A DNA stretch of 64,000 nucleotides, taken from positions 4,154,001 through 4,218,000 of the forward strand of contig NC_135250.1 of NCBI RefSeq assembly GCF_964204865.1, in the 5' to 3' direction. The notes beneath the pieces are model-generated. The model was not told where the DNA came from, searched no databases, and worked only from the letters and a program-made list of their open reading frames with translations. This document shows, in pieces, positions 41,143 to 51,283 of this stretch (position 1 is its first letter; each line of letters starts with the position of its first letter). Source of the stretch: Styela clava (lineage: Eukaryota; Chordata; Ascidiacea; Stolidobranchia; Styelidae). Position numbers and translations under genes: made by a program.

Positions 41143-41913
41143 ATGTCAAATTGTTTTCAAAATAAAGTAGTTTTGGTAACTGGTGCTTCGAGTGGATTCG
41201 GAAAAGCTATCGCTCTTCAATTTGCAGAGCATGGTGCATTGTTGGCATTGACAGGGAGGAATAAGGTGAATTTGGAAAAAGTTGCGACAGAATGTAAAAA
41301 TAAAGGAGCGAAAGATGTTTTGATGATATTGGCAGATTTTGGAAAATTAGAAGAAATTAAAAATGTTGCGGAAAAAACTATCGAAAAATATGGAAAACTT
41401 GACGTTTTAGTCAACAATGCCGGTGTTGTACAATTTGGAAATCTGGAAAATTCCAAATTAGAAGATCTGGATTGGCAATTAAACATCAATGTTAAAGCCG
41501 TCGTTTATTTGACACAATTATTAATTCCTCATTTAGTAATATCTAAAGGAAACATCGTAAATATCTCTAGCGTTAGCAGTACAATGCAGTTTCCTCAAGC
41601 CTTGTTTTATGGGTTGACAAAATCTGCTTTGGACCAATTCACGAAAACGATTGCTCTTGAGTACGCTCCTAAAGGTGTTCGAGTCAATTCTGTGAATCCT
41701 TCTGTAGTCCCAACAGCTCTCCTTCGAACTGTACCTGGCGGAATTCCCGATGACGCAACTTATGAAAAGGTTTCCTCGGTCCATCCTATTGGTAGAAATG
41801 GAACAGTGGATGAAGTAGCAAGTGCTGTGTTGTTTTTGGCATCTGATTCGTCAGCTTGGACCACTGGGCAATGTTTAATGCTCGACGGAGCAAGATCACT
41901 CAATGTAAAATAA
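41143..41913 (+). CDS. Short-chain dehydrogenase/reductase, copy 1 (FabG-like, 256 aa)
   Basis: This intronless ORF has the whole classical SDR set: nucleotide-binding TGASSGFG (13-20), NNAG (91-94), catalytic Ser 143 in NISS, Tyr 156 and Lys 160 in YGLTK, and the usual Asn about 116. Arg 39 after the second strand suggests NADP(H) preference. Length is typical for the family and the end lacks a membrane segment or peroxisomal SKL signal, so a cytosolic soluble enzyme is likely. The substrate cannot be told; database names for relatives are usually 3-oxoacyl-ACP reductase FabG-like. The ATG at 41143 follows a candidate acceptor (TTTTGCAG, 41099-41106). An AATAAA is at 42195-42200. It differs from copy 2 at 43223 at ten residues. 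A bacterial origin or a retrocopy would each explain the absent introns. Confidence 0.9.
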   Translation: MSNCFQNKVVLVTGASSGFGKAIALQFAEHGALLALTGRNKVNLEKVATECKNKGAKDVLMILADFGKLEEIKNVAEKTIEKYGKLDVLVNNAGVVQFGNLENSKLEDLDWQLNINVKAVVYLTQLLIPHLVISKGNIVNISSVSSTMQFPQALFYGLTKSALDQFTKTIALEYAPKGVRVNSVNPSVVPTALLRTVPGGIPDDATYEKVSSVHPIGRNGTVDEVASAVLFLASDSSAWTTGQCLMLDGARSLNVK

Positions 41914-41918
41914 GTGCA

Positions 41919-42075
41919 CCAATCAAGTCCATGCATTTGAAACAAATACCTTGCCAACTAATCCCACGCCAGACATTGACTGGTGACTGGATGAGAGGCC
42001 GTGGTTCGCCATATGATTGAGCCGTCTTATCGACTTTCTTTTCCCCCTGGAATAATATATAATTCCCATCCTAAG
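41919..42075 (+). repeat. SINE tail fragment after SDR copy 1
   Basis: TCAAGTCCATGCATTTGAAA and GCCGTGGTTCGCCATATGAT followed by GCCGTCTTATCG match the SINE 3' half. A related fragment sits at the same place after copy 2 (about 44005-44282), so it was part of the duplicated unit. Confidence 0.6.
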
Positions 42076-43222
42076 TTTCATTTTGTGTAACCGTTACTTT
42101 TAAATGTGACTTTTTCATAATTTCAACCGCATTATATTAATTTTGATTTTCTTTTGTAATGTATGATCAAGTTTTTATACCTATCTCAACTAGCAATAAA
42201 TATTCATAGTAGTAAATGCACTTACCAGAATTCCACAGCCAAGACGATTACCTTTTTTTTACTGCTTTTATACGAGTAATTTTGCAATTTTGTATTTTCT
42301 TCTGCTTTTGTTCACTTTTGCATGCAATAGTGTTCAACAAGAAATGTTTAAGTCCATGCATTGGGGACAATGAATGATAAACTATTCTCCTACCCTACTT
42401 GGAATCATGGCAGGGTGTCGAAAAAATTTTAAACGAATTTCTGGTCATTTAAAAGTCGACTCGGATGCGAAGCTTCTTTGACTATTTGTTAAAAACACTC
42501 TGTTCACTTAATAATCTTGCACTTGCGATTGGCAATTGTGACTTTGATTTTTGGGATTTTGGCAATAAAAAATCTGAAATTATAACTCCTACTTTGACTC
42601 AGGATAATTCAAAATTTCGACTCATGACTCTGGAAAGTTGGAAAATACAAATCCGATTCTGACCTCAGTATCAATACAAACATACCAGACTCCGGTTAGA
42701 ATGTAACTGAACAACAGATTGTCTTTTTGAATAAGGTTAAGTCTTTGTTTTATCGGCACTGTTTTCCTGAACCATTCATGGATTGTCTCGACAAATTTAA
42801 ATTACACCTTGCTTGAATTTAACCACCCTCCAACGATAGTCTTGAGTTTTCGAGTAAATTTATCAATTGTTTTGCAAGAAAACCTACCAGTACTTGAAAT
42901 CATGAATTTTTTTTCGTTCAAATATTTTTATTTTTGTCAATGTCTTTTGACTCCTTCTGTTTGGTATTTTTTAGGTTACGAACTTGACTCAACAAAAACA
43001 GAACATAAATCATTTGAATCATTTTACAGGGAAACCATAACTTTTTTGCAAAGCATTCCAGATTACTTAAACTTTGGGGTTCAAAAATCTATTGGTTCTG
43101 TATTTTAGTTGTAATACTAGTATGAAGCGTCAGTATTATATTCAATAATTGTGTAATATTTTATGATTATATCTTACTTCTAGAGTTTAGTGTAAAATTG
43201 TAAATTTTAGCATTAAGGAATA
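42076..43222. other. Spacer between the SDR copies
   Basis: The first part, to about 42450, aligns with 44290-44660 after copy 2 but with much divergence. The rest (42460-42680) contains GACTC-rich repeat sequence also seen near 7600 and 18600-18880. A candidate acceptor (AATTTTAG, 43203-43210) lies just before the second ATG. I see no other gene. Confidence 0.45.
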
Positions 43223-43993
43223 ATGTCTGATAGTTTTCAAAATAAAGTAGTTTTGGTAACTGGTGCTTCTAGTGGATTTGGAAAAGCTATCGCTCTTCAA
43301 TTTGCAGAGCGTGGTGCATTGTTGGCATTGACAGGAAGAAATAAGGTGAATTTGGAAAAAGTTGCGACGGAATGTAAAAATAAAGGAGCAAAAGATGTTT
43401 TGATGACATTGGCAGATTTGGGAAAATTAGAAGAAATTAAAAACGTTGCGGAAAAAACTATCGAAAAATATGGGAAACTTGACGTTTTAGTCAACAATGC
43501 CGGTGTTATACAATTTGGAAATCTGGAAAATTCCAAGTTAGAAGATCTGGATTGGCAATTAAACATCAATGTTAAAGCCGTCGTCTATTTGACACAATTA
43601 TTAATTCCTCATTTAGTAATATCTAAAGGAAACATCGTAAATATCTCTAGCGTTAGCAGTACAATGCAGTTTCCTCAAGCCTTGTTTTATGGGTTGACAA
43701 AATCTGCTTTGGACCAATTCACGAAAACGATTGCTCTTGAGTACGCTCCTAAAGGTGTTCGAGTCAATTCTGTGAATCCGTCTATAGTACCAACAGCTCT
43801 CCTTCGAACTGTACCTGGTGGGATTCCCGATGACGCAACTTTTGAAAAGATTTCCTCACTTCATCCTATTGGTAGAAATGGAACAGTGGATGAAGTAGCC
43901 AGTGCTGTGTTGTTTTTGGCATCTGATTCGTCAGCTTGGACCACTGGGCAATGTTTAATGCTCGACGGAGCAAGATCACTCAATGTAAAATAA
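43223..43993 (+). CDS. Short-chain dehydrogenase/reductase, copy 2 (FabG-like, 256 aa)
   Basis: It is a tandem duplicate of the gene at 41143, the same length and intronless, with 246 of 256 residues identical by direct comparison. All SDR motifs and catalytic residues are conserved. The ten changes are mild and lie at residues 3-4, at 30, around 62-66 and 96, near the substrate loop (NPSIVP) and in ATFEKISSLHP. The intact frame and conservative changes suggest both copies make enzyme. The ATG comes twelve bases after a candidate AG acceptor. The leader differs from that of copy 1, so the two may be expressed differently. Confidence 0.9.
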   Translation: MSDSFQNKVVLVTGASSGFGKAIALQFAERGALLALTGRNKVNLEKVATECKNKGAKDVLMTLADLGKLEEIKNVAEKTIEKYGKLDVLVNNAGVIQFGNLENSKLEDLDWQLNINVKAVVYLTQLLIPHLVISKGNIVNISSVSSTMQFPQALFYGLTKSALDQFTKTIALEYAPKGVRVNSVNPSIVPTALLRTVPGGIPDDATFEKISSLHPIGRNGTVDEVASAVLFLASDSSAWTTGQCLMLDGARSLNVK

Positions 43994-44004
43994 GTGCACC
44001 AATT

Positions 44005-44660
44005 AGGTCCTTGCATCTGGAAAAAAATGGCTAATACCTATATCTTAAAATTGATTCAAAACGTATTGCCTGATTTTACATCGTGTCTTTATTTTATTGT
44101 GTTCTTTTGACTGTTTTTGGTAGACGGGCACGTACTTGTACGTTTTCAACTTTTTCATTAAGTTATGCCCGTCTTCCAGGTCCTGATACCCGACTTGGAC
44201 TGGTAGCTGAATGAAAAGCCGTGGTTCGCCATATGATTAAGCCGCCATCTTATCGGCTTTCCCTCCCCCTGGATAAATATATAATCGTGTTTTACTTTGT
44301 GTGACGTTGTTACTTGAGTGTGATTTTTGTTATGAACTTCATTATGTTAAGATTGACTATTTTTTGTAGTGTATGATTAAGTTTTTGTACTTACCGTACC
44401 TAAAAGTAGCATAAAATAATCGTAGTAGTGCATTAGCTTCTCATAACCAAAATGGTTGATTTTTTACTGCTTCAATACGAGTATTGTTGCAATTTTGTAT
44501 TTTTCTTCTACTCTTGTTAGCTTCTGCAATGCAATTTTGATGAACAAGAATTACCGGTATGTAAGTCCATACATTGGGAACAATTGTGTGTGTGATGATT
44601 TATTTCCTTACCCTACCTGGAATCAGGGCTGGGTGTCGAAAAAATTTTAAACAAACTTCT
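44005..44660. repeat. Duplicated downstream unit of SDR copy 2
   Basis: A SINE fragment (AAAGCCGTGGTTCGCCATAT, 44214 on) and AT-rich sequence ending GCTGGGTGTCGAAAAAATTT correspond in order to 41925-42450. Gaps and substitutions are frequent here, unlike in the coding parts. Confidence 0.6.
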
Positions 44661-44664
44661 AGAC

Positions 44665-44822
44665 TATGCAATTCAAAAGTCCTGCTGGCTGCTGCACACT
44701 AACACAAATGTATTTAACAAGGTTGTTGTAAACTGCTTGTCTGAGGAAGTCTGATTTTGTTCAGACGAAACGTTACAGAAATACATTTGTGTTAGTGTGC
44801 AGCAGGACTCTTGAATTGCATA
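44665..44822. mobile_element. 158-bp near-palindromic MITE
   Basis: The ends TATGCAATTCAA and TTGAATTGCATA start inverted arms of about 50 bases, continuing through AGTCCTGCTG and CTGCACACTAACACAAATGT and their complements. A loop of about 55 bases with TTTGTTCAGACGAAACGTTA separates them. The outermost TA may be the target duplication. Non-coding. Confidence 0.75.
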
Positions 44823-45187
44823 GAATGGTATTTATATTCCTGCTACAGCATCCTTGCATTATGAATTGTTATAAACTATAGACATATATCAAAGAAAATC
44901 TAATAGCCTACTGCCTTTTTCACGTCACACAGGGTGTAATAAAATCGTAGGCAACGCTGAACCATATAGATTCCAGCACCTATAAAAAAAGTAGCTTTTG
45001 ACATATTGAAACATCAGTGACTGTCTGTATATTGCCTTGTTCGTAGCGAATGTGTGGACGCCTTATTATAACATGTTTCGTTCTTGAAATATGCAAGAAT
45101 TTCATGTCTATAAAATCTTTTTAACAATTATGAAATTTATATTTACAGTATCATAATTTGATTTATATCTTATTTAATTTGGAAATC

Positions 45188-46312
45188 ATGGCAGCATCAC
45201 TTGGAAATCTTGCAAGACATACCCAGCGATTTTGTGCAACTCCGAGCATAGCCCGTTGTATTCATGGAAGCAATAATCTTCAGCGTCATCATGAGGGAAA
45301 AGTTAAAGTTACTATGGTACCTGGGGACGGTATTGGACCAGAATTAATGATCGCAGTAAAGGAAGTTTTTAAAGCAGCTGCAATTCCGGTAGAATTTGAG
45401 GAGTTTTGGGTGAGTGAAATTATGGACCGAGCTTCTGAAGATACAATACAGCAGGTTACAAAATCTGTTTTGAGAAATGGAGTCGCTTTATTAGGCGATA
45501 TTTCTTCTAGATTGAGTGCCATGGGTGGAGAACTGGCGTCAACGAAATTCATTCTTCGCCAGCGTCTTGATTTGTATGCAAATGTGGTTCGAGCGAAGAG
45601 TTTCGAAGGTTACAAGACCCGGCATAACAATATGGATCTAGTGATTATTCGTGAGCAAACCGAGGGAGAGTACAGCGCTCTTGAACATGAAAGTGTCCCA
45701 GGAGTCATTGAATCGATGAAAATAATTACACGAGAAAAATCAAAACGTATTGCAAGATTTGCTTTCGATTACGCAACAAAACACGACCGGAAAAAGGTAA
45801 CCGCAGTACATAAAGCAAATATTATGAAATTAGGCGATGGAATGTTTCTGGAATCCTGTCGTGAAGTCTCGAAATTATATCCCAAAATTACTTTTGAAGC
45901 GATGATTGTTGATAATACATGTATGCAGCTCGTGTCAAATCCTAACCAATTTGATGTTATGGTTATGCCTAACCTTTATGGTAATATTATTGATAATTTG
46001 GCTGCTGGTTTGGTGGGCGGGGCAGGGGTTGTCCCAGGTGAAAGTTACAGTCAAAAATGTGCAGTTTTTGAAACAGGTGCAAGACATCCTTTTGCCCAAG
46101 CTGTTGGTCGTAATATTGCTAACCCAACTGCAATGCTTTTGTCATCTGCAAATCTACTTGAGCACTTACATCTCGGAAACTATGCAAAACAAGTTTCCAA
46201 CGCTGTCGCAGATGTTGTCAACAAAGGAAAAGCGCGAACCGCTGATCTCGGTGGATATGCCACAACCACAGATTTCACTCACGCTGTGATAAACCAAATA
46301 CACAAAGGATGA
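45188..46312 (+). CDS. IDH3B: Mitochondrial NAD-dependent isocitrate dehydrogenase, beta subunit (IDH3B), 374 aa, intronless
   Basis: I start at the ATG at 45188, ten codons inside the longest frame, because it opens an Arg-rich, Ser/Ala-rich mitochondrial presequence ([15 protein letters not shown]). The body shows [34 protein letters not shown] and [19 protein letters not shown], the isopropylmalate/isocitrate dehydrogenase fold. The stretch [18 protein letters not shown], with Val and Arg/His in place of the catalytic-subunit residues, fits the beta subunit better than alpha or gamma. IDH3 converts isocitrate to 2-oxoglutarate in the TCA cycle matrix as alpha-beta-gamma oligomers; beta is structural. 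Human IDH3B has about 385 aa and many introns; here there are none, suggesting a retrocopy that replaced or joined the parent. The frame is intact and conserved, so it is probably functional. A candidate acceptor TTTACAG ends at 45148. Confidence 0.92.
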   Translation: MAASLGNLARHTQRFCATPSIARCIHGSNNLQRHHEGKVKVTMVPGDGIGPELMIAVKEVFKAAAIPVEFEEFWVSEIMDRASEDTIQQVTKSVLRNGVALLGDISSRLSAMGGELASTKFILRQRLDLYANVVRAKSFEGYKTRHNNMDLVIIREQTEGEYSALEHESVPGVIESMKIITREKSKRIARFAFDYATKHDRKKVTAVHKANIMKLGDGMFLESCREVSKLYPKITFEAMIVDNTCMQLVSNPNQFDVMVMPNLYGNIIDNLAAGLVGGAGVVPGESYSQKCAVFETGARHPFAQAVGRNIANPTAMLLSSANLLEHLHLGNYAKQVSNAVADVVNKGKARTADLGGYATTTDFTHAVINQIHKG

Positions 46313-46800
46313 AGATTCGCAAGCGTACACCATACAGCACTTTCACTTATTTTGTTTTCTGTGTGCTTTTTTTCCGATTTCTTTGTATTGCTCAGGAATG
46401 GAAAACCTTTATTCTATTTTACCCTGTTAATTTGGTTTAAAATCACTGTAATTAAATTATGAAGAAAGGAAATGGAATACTGGAATTTTTCACGCCGTGG
46501 TTTATCATGATTTGGCAAACATGGTGTTGGCAAATAGGGGACAGTTAGTAATTAAGTTGATAATTAAATACGTAATTCTTGTTAGACTGTTACCCTCTGT
46601 TAGCCCACCCTGTATCACTGATTCATATTATATGGATAATTGAAAAACAGCTCATGATAGTTTACCCATACATACCTGTTCTATTGCTCAAATGTTTTTG
46701 TTATCCAAGAGTATTCACTATTTCAATTTATGTTTTTTTGCAAAGTTTATGCCAGCTTTTTCCGTTTACTGCTTTATTTCGGTACCATTATTTTTTCATT
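46313..46800. other. IDH3B downstream region
   Basis: AT-rich sequence with no clear AATAAA soon after the stop and no recognised gene. A truncated lead-in to the tandem array follows. Confidence 0.3.
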
Positions 46801-48157
46801 TTCGTACCTGGAGCTTCTTTACTCTAGCAGCATATTATTTTGTTATTATATTGTTAATAATGCCCAGCTTACGCTTTTTTTACATCAAGTATAGACCAAC
46901 TTAGATCTTTTGTGCCAGGGTTATAAGCAATTTAGTACCAAGGGTTCCAGGTAAGAAAGTTCAAATGATGAAATTTAAAAAAAAAAAGGCATTTGAAAAT
47001 TTTGCAAAAAATACTGCTATTTAAGCTGACATTCAAAATTGTTGTCCATGTTTTGAATTTTGGCCAAGTAGTATTAATGGATACAAATTCTTTCCCAAGT
47101 TGCAATTTGCATGAGAATTGGCCACATTGGGACGAAGTGGTTTTGCTAAGATAATCAATAACTCTTTTAAAGCCTAGTTTAGCATAAAAATTTCCACAGA
47201 CTAATTATTTTTCTGTGTTGCTATTCCACACAGCTTCGAGTTTTGCTTTTCTATATTTAATGGATAATTAATCATGTTAGTTTTCTTTTCGTACCTGGAG
47301 CTTCTTTACTCTAGCAGCATATTATTTTGTTATTATATTGTTAATAATTCCCAGCTTACGCTTTTTTTACATCAAGTATAGACCAACTTAGATCTTTTGT
47401 GCCAGGGTTATAAGCAATTTAGTACCAAGGGTTCCAGGTAAGAAAGTTCAAATGATGAAATTTAAAAAAAAAAAGGCATTTGAAAATTTTGCAAAAAATA
47501 CTGCTATTTAAGCTGACATTCAAAATTGTTTTCCATGTTTTGAATTTTTGCCAAGTAGTATTAATAGATACAAATTCTTTCCCAAGTTGCAATTTGCATG
47601 AGAATTGGCCACATTGTGACGAAGTGGTTTTGCTAAGATAATCAATAACTCTTTTTCCACAGACTAATTATTTTTCTGTGTTGCTATTCTACACAGCTTC
47701 GAGTTTTGCTTTCTATAATAATGGATAATCAATCATGTTAGTTTTCTTTTCGTACCTGGAGCTTCTTTACTCTAGCAGCATATTATTTTGTTATTATATT
47801 GTTAATAATGCCCAGCTTACGCTTTTTTTACATCAAGTATAGACCAACTTAGATTTTTTGTGCCAGGGTTATAAGCAATTTAGTACCAAGGGTTCCAGGT
47901 AAGAAAGTTCAAATGATGAAATTAAAAAAAAAAGGCATTTGAAAATTTTGCAAAAAAATACTGCCATTTAAGCTGACATTCAAAATTGTTTTCCATGTTT
48001 CGTGACGATGTGGTTTTGCTAAGGTAATCAATAACACTCTTAAAGCCAAGTTTAGCATAAAAATTTCCACAGACTAATTATTTTTCTGTGTTGCTATTCT
48101 ATGCAGCTTCGAGTTTTGCTTTCTATGTAATAGATAATTAATCATGTTAGTTTTCTT
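46801..48157 (+). repeat. Tandem array of three 0.41-0.49-kb units
   Basis: Three copies start TTCGTACCTGGAGCTTCTTT at 46801, 47289 and 47749, a period of 488 then 460 bases. Each runs through GTGCCAGGGTTATAAGCAAT and GGTTCCAGGTAAGAAAG, an A run, and ends AATCATGTTAGTTTTCTTT. The units differ by short deletions: the second lacks about 25 bases near 47650 and the third lacks about 70 near 48000. No coding capacity is conserved between units. Confidence 0.85.
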
Positions 48158-48206
48158 TCACTAATATTTTATTCCACACAAAGTTCATCCATGTGAAACT
48201 GTAGGC

Positions 48207-48514
48207 AATGGTTTTCAAACGGCGGCCCCTTTTTAAAATTAGTCAAGTCTTGCGCCCTACCTCAAAAATAACTAGCTAACAATATGCTACAAAAAACAGA
48301 TAGTAAAGCGAAAGTATGTTTTATACAAAAAACACATTGAAAATATGTGAATGGATAGAAATATCCAAAATAAAGGAATGTGAATATCCTGAATAAGGCG
48401 GGTAAAATCTAACAAATATTTTCATTTTTAATTAGCTCGACACCCATCAAAAAATTGTCTAGCCCCCCCCCCCCTCCCCCACGTGGCAGGCACCCCGTGG
48501 TTTGATAACCACTG
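48207..48514. mobile_element. 308-bp hAT-type MITE, reverse relative of 29684-29959
   Basis: The left end AATGGTTTTCAAACGGCGG and right end GGTTTGATAACCACTG are inverted repeats. The flanks CTGTAGGC (48199-48206 and 48515-48522) are a perfect 8-bp duplication. Confidence 0.8.
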
Positions 48515-48522
48515 CTGTAGGC

Positions 48523-49176
48523 AATAAACTGTAGCGCAATTTCCAATCAGTCTGGTTGAGTCTTGCTACATTTTTTTTCATGTTTTTGTAATTCTATTTA
48601 TTAATGCAGATAGAAGTTCAAATGTTAATTTAAGAGTGCTATTCTATATATGAAAATCACTTCCGATTGGGTTCTTTATCAAAGTTGAATTAAATTTGGG
48701 ATAATCTTACTTAAATGTATTGAATGGTATTAATATTCCAACTCTTCAACTTTTAAATTTCCACAGATTTGCTGTTTTTCCAGTATTGCTGTAATGCAAG
48801 GCTCAAGTAATGAAAATAATCATTAAATTTCTTTCAATGTTTCATTTTATTCTTCATTTTACACAAAGTTCATCTAAGGGAAACTGTAAACAAATAACTA
48901 GCTCAATTTCAAATCATCCTGGATTCATCTTGCTACCTTTTTCATTCATGTTTTTGTATTTATTAATGCAGACAGAATTTCAAATGCTAATTTACGCGTG
49001 CTGTTCTATATAATGATAATCACTTTCTTTTTCAATGTTCCACTGCTTTTTTTGTTCTATCTTTTTTTTTTCAAATTTGCAGTTCACCACTTAACTGTAA
49101 TTTAAACTTCTTTTCTCTCTGTGCCTGTTATTGCAGATTTGGTATAAAACTGGCTCCATGACCAGGTAAATTAAAA
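48523..49176. other. PAK1IP1 upstream region
   Basis: AT-rich. Two diverged blocks (48540-48680 and 48880-49030) share order and words such as ATTTATTAATGCAGA, so this part is also partly duplicated. A pyrimidine-rich acceptor (TTCTCTCTGTGCCTGTTATT, then GCAG at 49133-49136) precedes a short leader and the PAK1IP1 start. Confidence 0.4.
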
Positions 49177-50753
49177 ATGCTTAAAATAATTGTAGGATGT
49201 TATGAGCAAATGCTCTTGGGTTACTCTGTTACCAAAGATAAGGAAAAAGATGTTTTGAAATCAGAATTGCTTTTCACTGATCATTCTCATAGTGGTTGTA
49301 TCAAGACTGTGGCATGTGGGTCTTCATATTTGGCTTCTGGATCTTCGGACGAAGCAATATTTTTGTTTGATATGACGGATGATAAAGAAGTTGGATCGAT
49401 ACAGGTGATTAGTTTGAGCTGGATCTATGAGTTTGATATTTATCTCATATGCAGTGGCTTAGTGTGTGTAAGGGTCGAGTATTTGATGATGATGCATTTG
49501 GGTAGGAGTTACATTACTACTCTTACCATAATAAAACCGTACGTCGATATGCCAAAATGTTTCACTTTGTATCACTGACTTTGATAGTCTTTTCGCGGCC
49601 CATTGTACATTTTTTTGATGAATTTATTTAACTTTTGTTCATATATATGAGGTTTGTTGCACGATGAGAATAAATATCCGAAACTGTTAGCTTATCCCAT
49701 ATCGAATTAAAGGTGAAGGCAATCGTCAGATGTATCATTAAGCAACCTTGTTTTCTCTTCAAAATTCCTCCGTGAAAACCTATATTTAAATAAAAAAAAA
49801 GTTTGCATATGAAGTGAACTATGAGCGAGAAGTGAAAGAATTCTTTTGTATACCAGTGCTGATTTAATCTGTTAACATGTCTTCTTCTTCTTGTTTGAAG
49901 TGCATTGTATGGACAGATATAATTTATTTAATGTATGATAAATTATATCTCGAAATGTTAAACTGAATTTGAATAAATGTTAAACACCTCTTTTTCTAAA
50001 TTTCAGGGCCACGAAGGAACCGTCAACTATCTTACATTCCCAGATAAGAAATTTCTAATGAGTACGAGTGATGATGGAACAATAAATGTGTGGAGAGTAT
50101 CGGCGAAATGGGACAAAGCGAAATGTCTTCGAGGACACAAAGGGCCAGTCACATCATTTGCAGTACACCCATCTGGTAAATTGGCCCTTTCTGCGTCCCC
50201 TAAAGATGGCACACTACGCACTTGGAACATGATATCAGGGAGGCCAGTTTATGTTAAGAATATGAAAAAATTTTCACCAGAAATCGTAAAATTCAGCCCA
50301 GGGGGTGAACATTATCTGATCACGTCTAAAAATTGTCTCCAAATTTATGAATTAGAATCCGCGAATTGTATTGCCGAAATTGAATGGAAAAAAGCCATTT
50401 TAGCTGCCGAATTCATTTCAAATAAACTCATAGCTGTAACGGGGGAAGGAAACGAAATTCACATTTATCAGACAAAAAATGGCGAGAGTGTCACAAAAAT
50501 AGAAGCACATACGTCAAGAGTGAAAGGTCTTCACAGAATTACTCCGCCAAAGTTTTTGATTGACAGCGACACTGATAATTCTATAATATGGCTAGCATCA
50601 GCGTCCAGTGATGGCCATGTCAAAATCTGGTCTGTGGACGAACAAAAGTTAACGGATGAAAGCACGAGTGTCCTGAAATCCCCTCCTTGTGTGTTAGATA
50701 TTGACACAAAAGCAAGGGTTACCTGCTTGACTTCGTGGGAAAGTAAAACTTGA
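49177..50753 (+). CDS. PAK1IP1: PAK1IP1 / Mak11-like WD40 protein, two exons, 324 aa
   Basis: Exon 1 is 49177-49404 and exon 2 is 50007-50753, joined in phase 0 across a GT-AG intron. WD-type repeats are visible: GSSDEAIFLFD (about 57-67), TSDDGTINVW, LRGHKGPVTSFAVHPSGKLA with GTLRTWN, and a last SASSDGHVKIWS. The N-terminal IIVGCYEQMLLGY and the Ala-Leu-Ser repeat match PAK1IP1. The family works in the nucleolus in 60S ribosome assembly and binds PAK1 in mammals. The protein ends soon after the last blade (RVTCLTSWESKT), while human PAK1IP1 (392 aa) carries a long Lys-rich nuclear tail that is missing here. AATAAA at 50777-50782 lies 23 bases after the stop, arguing against a further coding exon. 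Its pairing in the same window with URB1, also a 60S factor, is probably chance. Confidence 0.88.
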
Positions 50754-50776
50754 TTTTGGTTTCCCTATGTTGTTTT

Positions 50777-50782
50777 AATAAA
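50777..50782 (+). terminator. PAK1IP1 polyadenylation signal
   Basis: AATAAA very close to the PAK1IP1 stop codon; the 3' untranslated region would be unusually short. Confidence 0.55.
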
Positions 50783-50827
50783 TGATCAATCATGCATGGT
50801 CCTTAGTTTCTCTCTATAGTCATCTAA

Positions 50828-51275
50828 GCCAGGGGTATGCAACCTATAATACAGTAGGGCCAGAAAATGTGAAGTTTACGCCGCGTTTTCACCGAGTGAC
50901 AATGTGTACATTATTCGATTCATAGCAGGGTGCTTAATATTGAATTGGCCAGGGTTTCATAATCAATTGTTAATACCGATACAGAGATCTAAAAGTAGCT
51001 CAATGATTTAAAATTTTAAAACATAGGGTACGATGGCGTTTGGCTTGTGCAAGTGAAATTCTCATTACTGATAGAGCTATTTTTCAAGCTGCGGTGACAA
51101 TGTGTGACACTTTGCTACCATAAAAATAATATTCTCACTAGTTGGACATTGAGCGACCATTTTTCACACTGGAAAAATTATGTTTCTGTACATAGCTGGG
51201 ATAATATCATGACCCCTGATAAACAATGCATAGAACCCAATGGTTAGTTAAGGTCAACAATCAGCATGCTTTTAA
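50828..51275. other. Intergenic repeat-like stretch
   Basis: It opens with CCAGGGGTATGCAACC, the form of a hAT left end, but I could not find its right end. Nothing else recognised. Confidence 0.3.
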
Positions 51276-51283
51276 GTTTTAGG

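Noticed and set aside
42809-43108. 99-codon ORF before the second SDR gene
   Set aside because: AT-rich, no recognisable motif, and no counterpart before the first SDR copy.
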